DNA of 64,000 bases, taken from Distichodus sexfasciatus. Lineage: Eukaryota; Chordata; Actinopteri; Characiformes; Distichodontidae. Positions 43,203 through 54,523 of the stretch are shown in pieces. The stretch covers positions 1 through 64,000 of the forward strand of contig JAVGVS010000024.1 in NCBI GenBank assembly GCA_032718565.1, read 5' to 3'. Position numbers and translations under genes: made by a program. A model generated the notes under the pieces. The model made no database searches and was not told the DNA's origin. It saw only the letters and a program-made list of their open reading frames with translations. Every line of letters starts with the position of its first letter. Positions within the stretch are counted from its first letter, which is position 1.

Positions 43203-43699
43203 TATGCCGTTGTGTGGCTTCTTCTTCTTTTAATATGAAAATGTATTCATTATTTCATTCATACAAGCAGGTTGTATGTTCTCTTAAATTTAAGTTGAAA
43301 GAATTGTTGGTCAGAAGTAGAATTTTGACCAGTTTTCCAACTATCAATAAAAAATCCCTCCATTGTTTTAATAGTCTTTGGCCTCTGCTCATATGATAAA
43401 ATTTTACTTCAACATCCTGGATCCATGCGCCATTAAATTATAAGACATTGATACTCGAAAAGTCAAGGGAGGACATGCTACAAAGGTTATATGCAGTAAA
43501 TGCTATAAAACAGAAATATTAATAATTCAGCTTTAAGCAGCGTGGGGCAGACGGAAAACGAATACTAATATCTAGCTTTGCAAAAACCAGAAGGTGTATC
43601 AGAAAACGTGTGTTTGCCAATTCCACGACATGACTGCAACGTTCTCCTGGAGATTTAAAAAGTGTATAAAAAAAGTACCGTACCATGCTGCACGGGACA
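43203..43699. other. Unique AT-rich DNA, nothing recognised
   Basis: No gene, repeat family or structured motif supported. Confidence 0.5.
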
Positions 43700-44850
43700 G
43701 TGGGAAAGCACTATGACTGCACCCCAACAAGATGCACCAATGTAGCAGGTGTTCACAAAGCGTCTACATGATTTTATGTTTCATACCGAACACACAGTTG
43801 CAATTGAAGTCATAAGCTTTCCATGCCTCGTTTCATCTCAAATGCTGATTGCTCATTAGGACGGAACGCGGCAGGCCTCGTTTAGTTGCCTCCCTCTAAT
43901 TCGCGCTCAATTATACGCCGGCGGCTTTTGCGGCCGCCAAACGAGTGAGGCCTTCATCTGGCAATCTAAATTGCGCCGTGGATAATCCTCCCTTTTTGTC
44001 TTCACGTGTCCGGGACCACGCTCGCTAGACGATGAAAGCGGCGGAATTTTCGTCAGGCGAATCGTTTCCCGCTTCGGTCCGAACTGGCGGCCGATTACGT
44101 CGCGTTGAGGTTTTTTTTTTCCGAGTCGAAAAGAGACGAGCCGTCAGCTACTCACGATAAAACCACAATTCGATGTGCGTTGTGTGCATGTTTGTGCATG
44201 TGTGTTTCGATTCAATTTGCTGAAGACTTTTGAGGGCCGGCTCAAATCGGCTTTCTCGGCTGCCGTCTTAGTGGCGTGTCCTGCCGAAAAGGCGCAAACA
44301 ATGAGAAATGATTGACTCCCAAAGCTCATTAGAAACACAGATTCTTTTCACAAAAACCAGGGTCTGTTGCGGTAATGCACTTAGCCAGACTCTCGGCAGA
44401 AACAAAAGAACGATGTGGAAAGTGAGCCAAAGCCCTGTCATATCTGGACGAGGACGGGAGGGAGAGAGGGAGGGAGAAAGAAAGTGGGCAAAAAAATAAG
44501 AGAGAAAAGCATTTTTTCTGCTGAAAGAGTCCTTCAGAATTAAAACCCCAGATGTCGAGAAAAAATGGAAATGACAGAGTAAATCAATGCTGCCATTTAT
44601 CAAAGATGGATTTATGGCAACGTAGGTATTTAACTCTCTTTAAAGCTGTTTTATTCATGATTTTTCCCCCTGAAAGATTAAGACTGATGGACATGAGCCA
44701 CTGCTTACAATGGCTGTTCTTTCTGTTCCTTTGCCCGCAATTTTACATCACATTTATTACCGGTGGAAGCATGAAACCTGCCAGTTTGAGTAAATTAAAA
44801 CGGTTTCACAAAGACCTGTAACAGGCACACAAGGTTCTACAGGGTGGTAA
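43700..44850. other. CNE-like unique block
   Basis: 43800-44110 has TCAAATGCTGATTGCTCATT, CTCTAATTCGCGCTCAATTA and AATCTAAATTGCGCCG. 44500-44830 has GAAATGACAGAGTAAATCAA, GCTGCCATTTATCAAAGATG and ATTTATGGCAACG. Both are non-repetitive. Frames at 44144-44603 and 44552-44821 have no domain. I infer two separate conserved elements. Confidence 0.38.
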
Positions 44851-45127
44851 AAAAAAGCTGCTTCAGTTGTTTTGCGGCAACCGAAATATTTTTAATTGGT
44901 AATTTTTCAAATCCCTCAGTTTGAGTAAAGCTCGACTCTTAAACCACTTTAAAAAGCTGCTTGAAACTGGGAGTAAGAGAGTGATGAACAAAGCAGAGAT
45001 AAATGAAGAGATCCAATGTTGGACCTTCATGCAAATAATGACTTTAATGTGTAAACTGCGATACGTTATGCCTTATTTCCTGTGACATCTGTCTGCTGAG
45101 AGTCTGCTACTCTCAATATTTGAAGGA

Positions 45128-45785
45128 GAAAATTGCTTAAAATTGCATAAAATCATAAACTCATAAAATTCTAACATTTTCAAAGGGATGCACGATGAAA
45201 TTGGAATCGGAATCGGTCGATGCTTAGATTTGCGCGATATCTAATGATTAATTTAAATCAAAGTGAAACATGATTTATGTAAGGTTTTATTGACGTTTAG
45301 AGGTAGAGAGTCTTCAAATTTTTGCTGTGTTTCTGCTTTTCAGAGTCGTACATTTTGATAAATATGGCCAATGATTCTTACTTATATCTTTGCCAAGATG
45401 AACTCCATCCTTTGACTTCATCTCACAGCTATAAAGAATGCAATGTGATGCAAAGAGCATGTGTGCACAAATACGGTAGCCTCTCAGAAGCAGCTTCCGC
45501 CAATTTAACCCCATTCAGAAACAACTGCTGCTTGAAAACACTCGTCTTTGTAAAAAAGAGAAACATCCGTTCGTTGTAACAATGTAGTGTATTTGCAGGT
45601 TATAATCACAATTTGTAAGTACAGTTAGTTATGGAAACTGGAGTTTTAAAGCCAAGCTACCGAAAAAAATGTAGCTAACTGAAGAAAATTTAGCAAAATG
45701 CATAAAATTCATAAAATTGTAACTTTTTATAGGGCTGCATGATGCAATCGGAATCGTATCGGAATCGGCCTGTGGTTAGATTTGC
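45128..45785 (+). repeat. Duplicated ~105-bp repeat 555 bp apart
   Basis: 45128-45233 and 45683-45785 share AAAATGCATAAAATTCATAA-type words, GGGMTGCAYGATGMAAT, TCGGAATCGG and TTAGATTTGC in order. The RGGGCTGCATGAT motif resembles the end of fish hAT MITEs. Either two solo ends of one element or a local duplication. Confidence 0.65.
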
Positions 45786-46053
45786 CCAAAAATTCCAGCT
45801 GAAATTTGATGATGCATTTTTATATTTGATATGTCTGAGTGGCACTTACGCTCTTAAGAGGAAACTTGTTCATGCAGATTCTGATATTCATGTTTCCTTA
45901 CTCGAGATTTATCCTTCGTTATGAACAGAACCCTTTTATGTTGGCACTATTAGCGTCCAGCCAAGCTGCCTGGTCAGAGCTACAGGGCTGGCAAACAGGC
46001 CATAGCAGTGTCCAGTGATTAAAAACACCTGCTATCACTTCACCCGGTTACAA

Positions 46054-46395
46054 AACAATCCTGCTCTATCTCTGTCCATCTCTCTCTCCCTCCTACCACC
46101 TCTCCCTGTCCTTCTCACTCTTCCTCCTCTTGTCTTTATCTATCCATCTCTCCATGTTCTCGCTCTCTCTCTCTGTCTGTTTCTACATCTCTCCTTCTCT
46201 CTCCGTGAATTCCCCCCCTTCATTTTCCTCTCTCTCTTTATCTTTACATCCGCCCCATCTCTCTACACTGTATGCTCTCTTCTTCCCCATTTTAATCTCC
46301 CTTTCCACCCTCTATCCCGCTGCGTTTCTTTATCTCTTCTCTTCCCACTCCTACTCTCTCTCTCTCTCTGTCTCTGTCACACACACACACACACC
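46054..46395. repeat. Pyrimidine-rich tract ending in (CT)n(CA)n
   Basis: Plus strand is almost wholly C/T with CTCTCTC islands, ending in (CT)n at 46353-46371 and (CA)n at 46379-46396. Long frames through it are Leu/Ser repeats and not genes. Confidence 0.85.
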
Positions 46396-46521
46396 TACAC
46401 TTACAGATAAATGTAAACACAGTACAAACCCCAAGCGTAAAAGACATCACACATGCTAATATGCGAAGCGAGGCACGTGCACAGACGAGTGCAACTTCCC
46501 CTTCATCCAGAATCAATACAA

Positions 46522-46524
<3 letters not shown>

Positions 46525-46554
<30 letters not shown>
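46525..46554. repeat. (CT)n microsatellite
   Basis: Uninterrupted CT dinucleotides. Confidence 0.95.
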
Positions 46555-46557
<3 letters not shown>

Positions 46558-46773
46558 TTCCAGGAATCGACTCTTCAAGCTTTTCACTTTAAAGTTTGCT
46601 GCAGTTGACCACAAGGTGACACCAGACCCTCAGAAATATCCCCCGAGATTCATCTGGAGAAGCTTCAAATCTGCGTTAAAAATATGCTCTACATTAAGAT
46701 GCTGAACGCACCACTGTGGGGCATCATGGGAGTTGACGCTCCGGCCTGCCTGCCGCTTTACTTTACAGGACAA

Positions 46774-46886
46774 TTAGAAGAGAGGGAGAGAGGGAAGTAG
46801 AGAGGGAGGGAGAGAGAGAGAGAATAAGTGAAGTGAGTGAGGGAGAGTGACAGAAAAAAAAACACACCGACAAAGAGAGAGAGAGA

Positions 46887-46928
<42 letters not shown>

Positions 46929-47600
46929 TTAAGAAAAGTAGATCCAGGGACAGTGGATGGGGGATGAAGAAAAAGCAAGAGAGAGGAAGAAAGAGAAGGA
47001 AGGAGATAAGGAAAGCGGCAGAGAGGGTGGAAGAGAAGGAGTGAGAGACAGACAAAGTGACTGATAAAGACACAAAGAGAGCAAAAAGAGAGGGATAGAC
47101 GGAGGAAGAGAGAAAGATTGAAAAATGTACTACAAGAGGAAGATTAAGAATATGGCGAGAGAGAGAGAGAGAGAGAGAGAACGAGAATAGGAAGAGAGAG
47201 AGAGAGAGAGAGAGAGAGAATAAGGAGAGAGAGATAGAATGGGAAGAGAAGGAGAACAGAGAGAGAGAGAGAGAGAGAGAATAAGGAGAGAGAGAATAAG
47301 GAGAGATAGAATGGGAAGAGAGGGAGAAGAGAGCGAGAGAGAGAGAGAGAGAGAGAATAAGGAGAGAGAGAATAAGGAGAGAAGGAGAGATAGAATGGGA
47401 AGAGAGAGAAAAGAGAGAGAGAGAGAGAGAGAGAGAATGTAGACATAAGCACATTGATAGAAAGGGTTAGATGGTGTAGGAGAGAAAGAATGAAAAGCAT
47501 ACAGGAAGAAGGAAGAAGATAGAGGGAGGTTAAAATGAGGAAGGACAGTCATCCGAGGAAAGGGATGAAAGAGAGAGGGACGGAAAGAGAAAGAAAGAAT
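46774..47600. repeat. Purine-only satellite with higher-order units
   Basis: The plus strand is nearly all A/G for about 0.8 kb, with many (GA)n islands. In 47219-47440 a larger unit recurs: GATAGAATGGGAAGAG at 47233, 47305 and 47389, each preceded by AATAAGGAGAGA and followed by a (GA)n run (spacings 72 and 84). The 226-codon minus-strand frame is a Ser/Leu by-product. Confidence 0.92.
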
Positions 47601-49060
47601 TTCCACCCCTTTTTTCCATCCATCTTCCTTTTGTCCCTTCTCTCTCTCTCTTTCTGTTGCAAACGGGAACACAAGGTGCAGATGGCAAACAGGCCACATT
47701 TCCAGCCATAAGCATCCGTAACGAGAGATGATGGGGTCACACTCCTCCCTCCCTCTCGCTCTCTCTCTCTCTCTCTCGCTCCGAGTTGGTTGTAGACCTG
47801 GACTCGTCGTATCCCCAACGACCGGGATAATGAAGACGTCAGCTGTTCCCTCCTGGCATTGCCCAACAGCGGACGTTGCCGGCTGTTAAAGGTGTGAGGT
47901 CACAGGCTGCCCAAGCGCTGCTCCATACGGATCTGGCAACCGCTCCTCCCTTCTTCCATTTCTTCTTCCATTCTTCCAGCTGAATACGTCCTTCTATCCA
48001 CGTCACTCTACTTGGCAACTTCCCTAACAACACTCAACCCCAGATCAGATCAGAATGAATAGATGGAATGTCAAGGAGTGGCTGTCACCTGGCAACCCGC
48101 AGGTAAATGATTTGGTGATGACAGAATGGCAGGGAGGGCATTGCCCCGGCGACGGGAGGTTTCCTCGGTAACCGCGGGGACTCCACCTTTTCATTAAGGT
48201 AATGAACTCCGGGCCCCACTACGAGCAACCAGGAGGAGGCTGCAATCTCTTTGATTAGTGCAATTTACAAATTAGCTGCGAACCCCCCATTCCGGGGCCC
48301 GTTTTCCGACCCGGCACATTCGTCACAGGACGTTTCACTTACGAGATTACAAAACGAACGGAATATCGGCGGGGTTGAGGCCTGACGTGAGACGCCCGCA
48401 CCAATCGGAATGGACAACGGGAGTCGCTAAAGATAAGAGCGGATTTGCGTGGAGCGACGTGAGGTTTCACGGCGAAAGCAAGTGGCAATTACTCTTTGCA
48501 GAAATTATATAAAAATATAAATATATACATATATTTTTCTCCGTACCCCGTCAAGATAACGTGTGTTTGAAGTTTGAATCAACCAGCCCGACTGCGTGGC
48601 AGCGGGATCAATAAAAAGAGGATGATACGGTGCGGGAAAATAATACTCATGTGGCTTTTTCAAAGCGCTGCCCGTCCTTCCCGTTTTATTTATTTATTTA
48701 AGGGTAAGCTTATTTATGCAAATTGATGTTTGCCTGGGCATACATGAGACAGTGGTCGATTAATATGGAAATATCCGGTCGGCGTTCTGATTTTTTTTTT
48801 TTTAATGGAAAGAGATGCAAACCTCGAAGTGAAGTGACAGGTCGATTATTAGAAAATCCTTTGAAAGTTATTTCCCTGCCGAGGGCAAATGTTGCTTATT
48901 TTTGTCGACCTGAGTCGTGACACGCCGCGTAAAGACGTCTGAGTTGCTAAGATGTTACGAGAGTCCCAAAGTGGTTGGTAATGAGAACTGGGAAGAAGGG
49001 ACAATCTGGTTTTAGTTTTTTTACGCACCATAGGTTCATCTTGTGTAACAGCAGATTATA
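47601..49060. other. CNE-like unique block with (CT)n and POU octamer
   Basis: Short (CT)n arrays lie at 47637-47651 and 47755-47777. From 48050 on: GGTAATGAACTCCGGG, GATTAGTGCAATTTACAAAT, GCAATTACTCTTTGCAG and ATGCAAAT at 48716-48723. The block is long, non-repetitive and GC-balanced; I infer several adjacent conserved elements. No frame has a domain. Confidence 0.38.
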
Positions 49061-49365
49061 GAGCCAAGTTTAGGCAGTTTTGTACTGTGTTATACGATAA
49101 GGTACTTGACTATTTGGTTGAGTGAAAATGTTCAGGTACAGAGTAGTTCATGTAAAAATGTTCCTATAAAAGTAAGCACTTGACATGGTGGCAGTCGTAT
49201 AGTTTGATGGCGTCACACAATTGAAAACAGAACACAACAGCAACAAAAATGTAACCATCAAGGGTATGGGTACTAAGCTACCCTACAGAACATTTTGCAA
49301 TGGAAAAATCGACCTGATTTACCAGGTTTTGACTGAAATTTATTCCTAAGAACAAAAGACTCTTT
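49061..49365. other. Unique DNA, nothing recognised
   Basis: No gene or repeat family supported. Confidence 0.45.
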
Positions 49366-49369
49366 TTAA

Positions 49370-50519
49370 AGGTCCCACATTATCAAAAATTCACTTTTTC
49401 TGTTCTTTGGACGTCCATTTGGGGCAGTACTGCCTCTACACACACTGCGAGTTTGATTTAAAAAATGGTGAATTGTGTTAGTATTGATTAACGAACGTCA
49501 GAAATCGTGTGCTTAAACGAGCCTTTTAGAGTTCTACTTCTACGTCACAGTAGGGGACATTTGAATAACTCCACCCTCCTATCTGAGAAGCTCCGCCCAC
49601 CAGGTAGAACTGCTAGCGCTTTCTGATCCGCCATCTTTTCTCGCAAGCGCTAGCGTAGGAATCTGAATGAAGAAGTCTAGCGGCGGAGCGTTGTGTTGAA
49701 CATGTGTGACTGTATGGATGGTCTGTTAGCAGCAGCCGTGTGGATTATTTTCACGTGAGTTAAACTCTAAGCCCCAGATCCGGAGTGAGGGACGTGTGTG
49801 TGGGCAGCAGCGGCTAATTTGCATTTAGGAATACTAATGAGAAACAGCCTGTTCTGAAAGGGACTGAAATAGAGGAGTAAAAAGCAGGTGAAAATGCCTC
49901 ATCTGAGAGATATTTTCAGCAAACTACTTCAGAGACATGTTCAGTGGAGCTCATAGACCTGTCAGATTCGTCAGGGATCTGGTTAGGATTTGACGAGAAA
50001 AGCAGACGCGAGCAAACTTCCAGCGGCCGGGTTAGGCGGCTGTGGGAATGCTCTCCGATTCGGACGGGGATCTGATTAGGATATCAACCGAATGCCACAC
50101 TTTCACAATTCGACAGTGATCTGGTTAGGATGTAACGAATTGCTACTCGTTAGCCCGTGTAGCGTGCTGGTTAGCCCAGACGCGGCTAAGAGCGCGAGTA
50201 GGCAGGAAAGCCACGCGAGTTGATATAAGAACTCTCTTACGCGAAGAGTAAGGATTACCACAATGATCCGCGTTCTAGCGACACACACTCTAACAAAGAG
50301 ATGAACCCAATAACTGGAGTACTCACAGTTGATGCCGATGAGAATCGGAAGAGGGCCGGGTGGACTCTAATGGCAGAGCGACGCGCCGCGAGGAAGTGAA
50401 ACCTTAAACACCCTTTGAACCGCGACCGGCCGCGTCCCATTCCAACTACCGGCCGCGGAGTGGAGTGTGCGTGACAAGACCTATTTTAACTTGTTGCAAA
50501 ATGTTGTAATATGGGACCT
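49370..50519 (+). mobile_element. TTAA-flanked non-autonomous DNA transposon (1,150 bp)
   Basis: The left end AGGTCCCACATTAT and the complement of the right end AGGTCCCATATTAC are inverted repeats, and TTAA flanks both sides (49366-49369, 50520-50523). TTAA targets are used by piggyBac and Kolobok elements; the AGG start fits Kolobok better than the CCY ends of piggyBac. The interior is GC-richer, has no transposase, and carries three GGATCTGGTTAGGAT-type motifs (49974-50137). Confidence 0.85.
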
Positions 50520-50523
50520 TTAA

Positions 50524-51254
50524 GAATGGTTAGTCCTTAACCCTCATGAGGCTCATAAAATGTATGCTACCGTACCACAGTGTGAAAGCACCTTTACCGT
50601 TCCAGATGTTCTATGAACTGTCATAAACCTTGATAGATATATTTCACATTATGACACACATTGTGGTTTTCAGACATCAATCAGTCCATGTTTTCCTGTA
50701 CAAACTGCAGTGTCTGGTGTCGAACTCCGCCAACCATTTCAAAACAGCAAAGTACACCATTGTTAGGAATCATATCACTTACTTATGGACATAAGTGAAC
50801 CAAACTGCAATCTCTTGTCCTCTCTTCATGTGTGAGAGCAATAAAAAAAAATGTGACCAGAGGCTTCAAACACACTAGCCAATAGCCAGTTCCCATGAGC
50901 TCGCACAATCTGAGATGACAACAAATTGATTTATTCTGACTACTTCTGAGGCGGGATCCTCGGGAATTAAAATTTCACTCTCAGATTTAGCAGAACGTTG
51001 GAAGTTGGAGTTACAAAATGGGGGGGAAATGGTAAAAGTGAAGAAGAAAGTTGGTTTAAATCGATGTATCCCGTACGCGACTTAATCAGTGATGTGATTT
51101 TTGGGGGTATGATTTTCTTTAGTGGTCAGACTTGGCTCAGTTCCAGGGAAGGGAAATGTTAACGCTTCAGTATACCATGACAATTGGGACAATTTTATTC
51201 CAGCACAACTGTACCTCCCAGACTCTGGCTTTCATTTACCAATAAGCTTTTCTC
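50524..51254. other. Unique DNA, nothing recognised
   Basis: Mixed to AT-rich sequence. The frame from 51122 runs into the repeat that follows. Confidence 0.4.
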
Positions 51255-51930
51255 AGTCTCAAGATCAAGTATTTGTACTCGGTCTTGTCTTGGATTCAGG
51301 ATTTTATTTCGCCGAGACCACAACTCTGAGAATATTACTATTAAACTCTTTGAGAGTGACGCAGGCATTTTGTGTTGTTTATTAATTTGTGTTTTAATAA
51401 CTCAGAATCCCTTTAACTTACAGAAACCACCCACATACTGTCAGAATCACAAGACTTTCAACTTATCGGACATTACATTCATTCCTCTGTACGTGAAATT
51501 ATTTCTGAGTAATTCCGTTCATAAAAACTAAAGTAATTGCGTAAAAAGGCATTAATTACATTATTTGCGATGTAAACAAGTGTAAGTGCACACAACGCGC
51601 ATATGGAACTTCATTATGCGCAAAAACAAAGTTCTTCCAGAAGGGCCAAAAGCAGCTCATTATTGAAGCCAAAATGATTCCAAATCGGTTACAAAATTAC
51701 CCCAAACTGTTGTATTTCTTCATTTTTATTGATCAGAATTTTTTTCATTTTATAAAGTTAGCGAGTAATAAAGATTAAAAAATAAATATAGAACAATGCA
51801 TTTTTGTTATCAAACAATTTTATTCCATATCCAGATGGATACCATAATGTATAAAGAAGTGTTTTCGTCTGGCATTAACCTTATCTTTTTTCACAGTACT
51901 AAGCCATAGAATGTCTCTGCATAATAAAAA
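51255..51930 (+). repeat. hAT-type family H relic
   Basis: It is collinear with 33.4-34.0 kb from TACTCGGTCTTGTCTTGGA through GCCGAGACCACAACTCTG, AACTTACAGAAACCAC and CCAGATGGATACC. Its right end (ACTAAGCCATAGAATGTCTC) matches 39.4 kb instead. It therefore bridges the two subtypes. A 115-codon frame at 51184-51531 is repeat-derived. Confidence 0.8.
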
Positions 51931-53550
51931 TGTCAAAGTCAAGTTGCAAAATCAGAAGAAAGGATAATTTAAAGAAAAATCCTTCACTCAATGCAACTCC
52001 AACAAACTCTGCTATACATTTCATAACGCCATATGCCAGCATGTTTCGTCTGTTTCGTCCTTGGTGGTGAAGATCACGATGCACGTTCTAACTAAACTTG
52101 GCCCTACACTGCAGGACACGTTCATTTATAGCCGAAGCTTTCGCAAAGGTCATTTAAAAGTGCTCCCTCATTAAGCTCTTTCACACAGTCTGAAATCTAT
52201 TTTTCTAGGTTTCGCTCCCTTTATATAAACCGGGGCTTAGATTTGCACCAACCAGGCGTTAGCCAACTCTGCACTAACATCACAATAGCATTATTATTAA
52301 TATGATCCATTTGCAAAATAGAATAGTGTAATTCTAAAGGGTGGGATAGAGGTGGGAGAGAGGGAGAGCTTTCTGGAAAAGAGGGCAAGGATCGCGGCAA
52401 ATTAATTACAGATATTTTGCATCGTGCTACAAAACCATACGGTTGGTTAGAAGCGGTTCCGTTAGACGTAGGAGGAATAATTAATCATTAGTTTCACTTG
52501 TTTTGTGTTACAACAAAGGAGTGTGCCTCAACTAAGGACATGACTAAGCTCAGCATGGGGAATATGTATGACTTACGGTGTGAGAGTGTATGGCTCGGAA
52601 TACGGTGTCTCAGACTGTGTGCTTAGTAAGTGCTTTTTTGGGACGAATCATCAAGAGAGCCCTAAAAAAAGGTAGTAAAATTTGCTCGGGTTTCGTCGGG
52701 TCGCGTGGCGTCGCCCTCCCCGCCCTCTCCGCTTTCCCCCGGCAAGGTCGTCAGACCACCAGAGTCAGCACTGTGTTGTTTTTCCTCTCTGTGCGCCCGA
52801 CATAGCGGGTGAGGTGTCCAAAATCAAACACCACCAACCAAGCTCATGTTTGTTTGCACACAAACACACACAGACACAAATACCAGAGGACATGCTCTCA
52901 TTTAAAGAATCGTAAGGGAAGCATTTTATTTTCTGTTTGCAAGCTTTTTTCCAATTTCTGACCCTAGAAGGAACAAGTAGAAAGGTTTTCACGTCCATTG
53001 ATGATGGCTGTATTGATGAGATGAGGTGAGGTTTGTTATCGTTCATTAGTTTGCCACATTTACGTTTTGTTTCAACACCTCATGAGAAATAAACAGCGAG
53101 TCACGTCACCATGTGCGATGGGACGGGGATCTGAGTATTAAAAGAAATTTATATGAACAAAAAAGGTAAAGATATAAACAAATTTCAGGACCACAGACAG
53201 CACACACACACTCGTCGGTTTAGAGACAAAACTAGGGAGACACAAGTGAAGCTCAAACTACACAATTTTAAAGCTGTTTTTGAGTCAGCAACGACCAAAC
53301 CCAATGGCATGTTTGAATGGCGATCAGCAATTGCTCATTGTAAACACTACAAAGATTTGATCAAAGAAGCTTGATGACTAGTCGTTGACTCAGACTCGAT
53401 ATCTAGCCCGAAAGTGGCATTGTTATTCATTGTTCTAATCATTGTGCAAACAAGCGTCTCTGCTTGTTTTTGTTGAAATGTGTTAAGGTCACATCATTTC
53501 CTTTGTCAATTCCTCCTAACGTTTTGTGACAGAATGTTGTTTTGTAGATC
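51931..53550. other. Unique DNA, GC-rich at 52680-52800
   Basis: 52400-52520 is mildly CNE-like (GGAGGAATAATTAATCATTA). The GC-rich block holds short open frames on both strands without a domain. CACACAAACACACACAGACA lies at 52857-52876. A 73-codon frame at 53153-53374 is unrecognised. Confidence 0.35.
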
Positions 53551-54128
53551 AGACGGAACGGTCTGATGTCGTCATCGCCACTCTAGTCTCATTATTTCAC
53601 AACTGTCTGACTTGTGATTGGGAGTCTTGGAGTTTTATAGCGTGAACAGTACAGCGAACTGTAAACTTTCAGAATCGTGTAGTGTGAACAAGGAATAAAG
53701 GACAAAAAAAATTTAAATATGGCGGTCACTAGTGGTCACTCAGAGAATAGCAGGCTACACCTAGAATCAGTTGTTAATGAATGATCTGAAACTCAAGTAC
53801 TTAAACCTACACCACGTAAGATTTGCTCGCAGGGTCCTCCTACAGACGAGCAACAGTATTGCCTGTAACAACTGTCCTAAAATGTTTTTTTTTTAACCAA
53901 ACGTATAAAGGTTTAGGATTTTACACTACATCAAAGTCTGCAGGAAGCAATAGAACATCTTCAGTGTGAGTTTGTAAAGGAAATAAAGCCACTTTTGACA
54001 AAATTAAGCTAAAATCATACAAATGTCATTAACAAAAATGTATTTGACTATAAATTACGTTATTTATATATATATAACTGCTGTCAAGTAGAGAATTAAA
54101 ACTGCAAAGTATAGGAAAAAATACTTAC
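53551..54128. other. Possible repeat around 53710-53890
   Basis: ATGGCGGTCACTAGTGGTCA contains the palindrome GTCACTAGTGGTCAC-like core, and GATTTGCTCGCAGGGTCC with TGTAACAACTGTCC has the texture of a dispersed fish repeat. Only one copy is in the window. A TATATATATATA run is at 54066-54077. Confidence 0.25.
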
Positions 54129-54518
54129 AGAAAGGTATGCTCTTAGTCAAAGAAACGTAAAACATCAGACAGGAAAAATGAGATCAGATCTATCCCAGTC
54201 TGGAAGAGAGAGGATTTGGCCACCGACGAGGATGAAGCAGGAGGGACAAACATTCCCGAAAACCTCTCCCTCGAGACACCTTGTAGTTGAATACCAGCAC
54301 ATCGCCTGCGGAAAGAGACGGGGTTTTTTTGTAATCGGGTCAGTGATGGAGGACTGTCAAAAGATGAACTGGGGCTGAACTCTGGGAAAGCTTCTTTGAC
54401 ATTTAGAGACACAAAGTGAGAGCTGTCAGATGAAGACTGGACCGGTGTGCTCTTTAAGACCTTTAGCTTTCCATCACCGGAAACGTACTCAACCATAAAC
54501 ACGGATGCTAAAGACCCC
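54129..54518 (-). CDS. Candidate spliced exon, product unknown
   Basis: On the minus strand a strong acceptor (about 25 pyrimidines, then TATCCCAG) ends at 54519, and a consensus donor GTAAGT begins at 54128. The 390-bp interval between them is open until a TAA at 54143-54145, 14 bp before the donor. The frame runs from an upstream ATG at 54571, but the part before the acceptor (NFFFLSLL) is just the pyrimidine tract. The encoded stretch (VFMVEYVSGDGKLKVLK near its start, then Ser/Pro-rich) matches no family I know. A second acceptor-like TCTCTTTCCGCAG lies inside. It may be a last coding exon, a non-coding RNA exon, or chance. Confidence 0.15.
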
Positions 54519-54523
54519 CTGGG

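Noticed and set aside
46015..46459. Plus-strand frames of 109-131 codons rich in Leu/Ser/Pro
   Set aside because: By-product of the C/T-rich tract and the (CA)n array; the two frames overlap each other and have no domain.
46774..47699. Long minus-strand frames of 105-226 codons
   Set aside because: They translate (GA)n/(CT)n DNA into Ser-Leu-Ser repeats with no start or splice context. Purine-only DNA is open in several frames by composition.
51184..51531. 115-codon plus-strand frame
   Set aside because: Lies mostly in a hAT-type relic; a related frame occurs at 33.4-33.66 kb in another copy, so it is repeat-derived and not a host gene.
54241..54360. Second reading frame on the minus strand after the inner CCGCAG (GDVLVFNYK...)
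   Set aside because: The short resemblance to cupredoxin-like sequence is too brief and soon hits a stop; judged chance.
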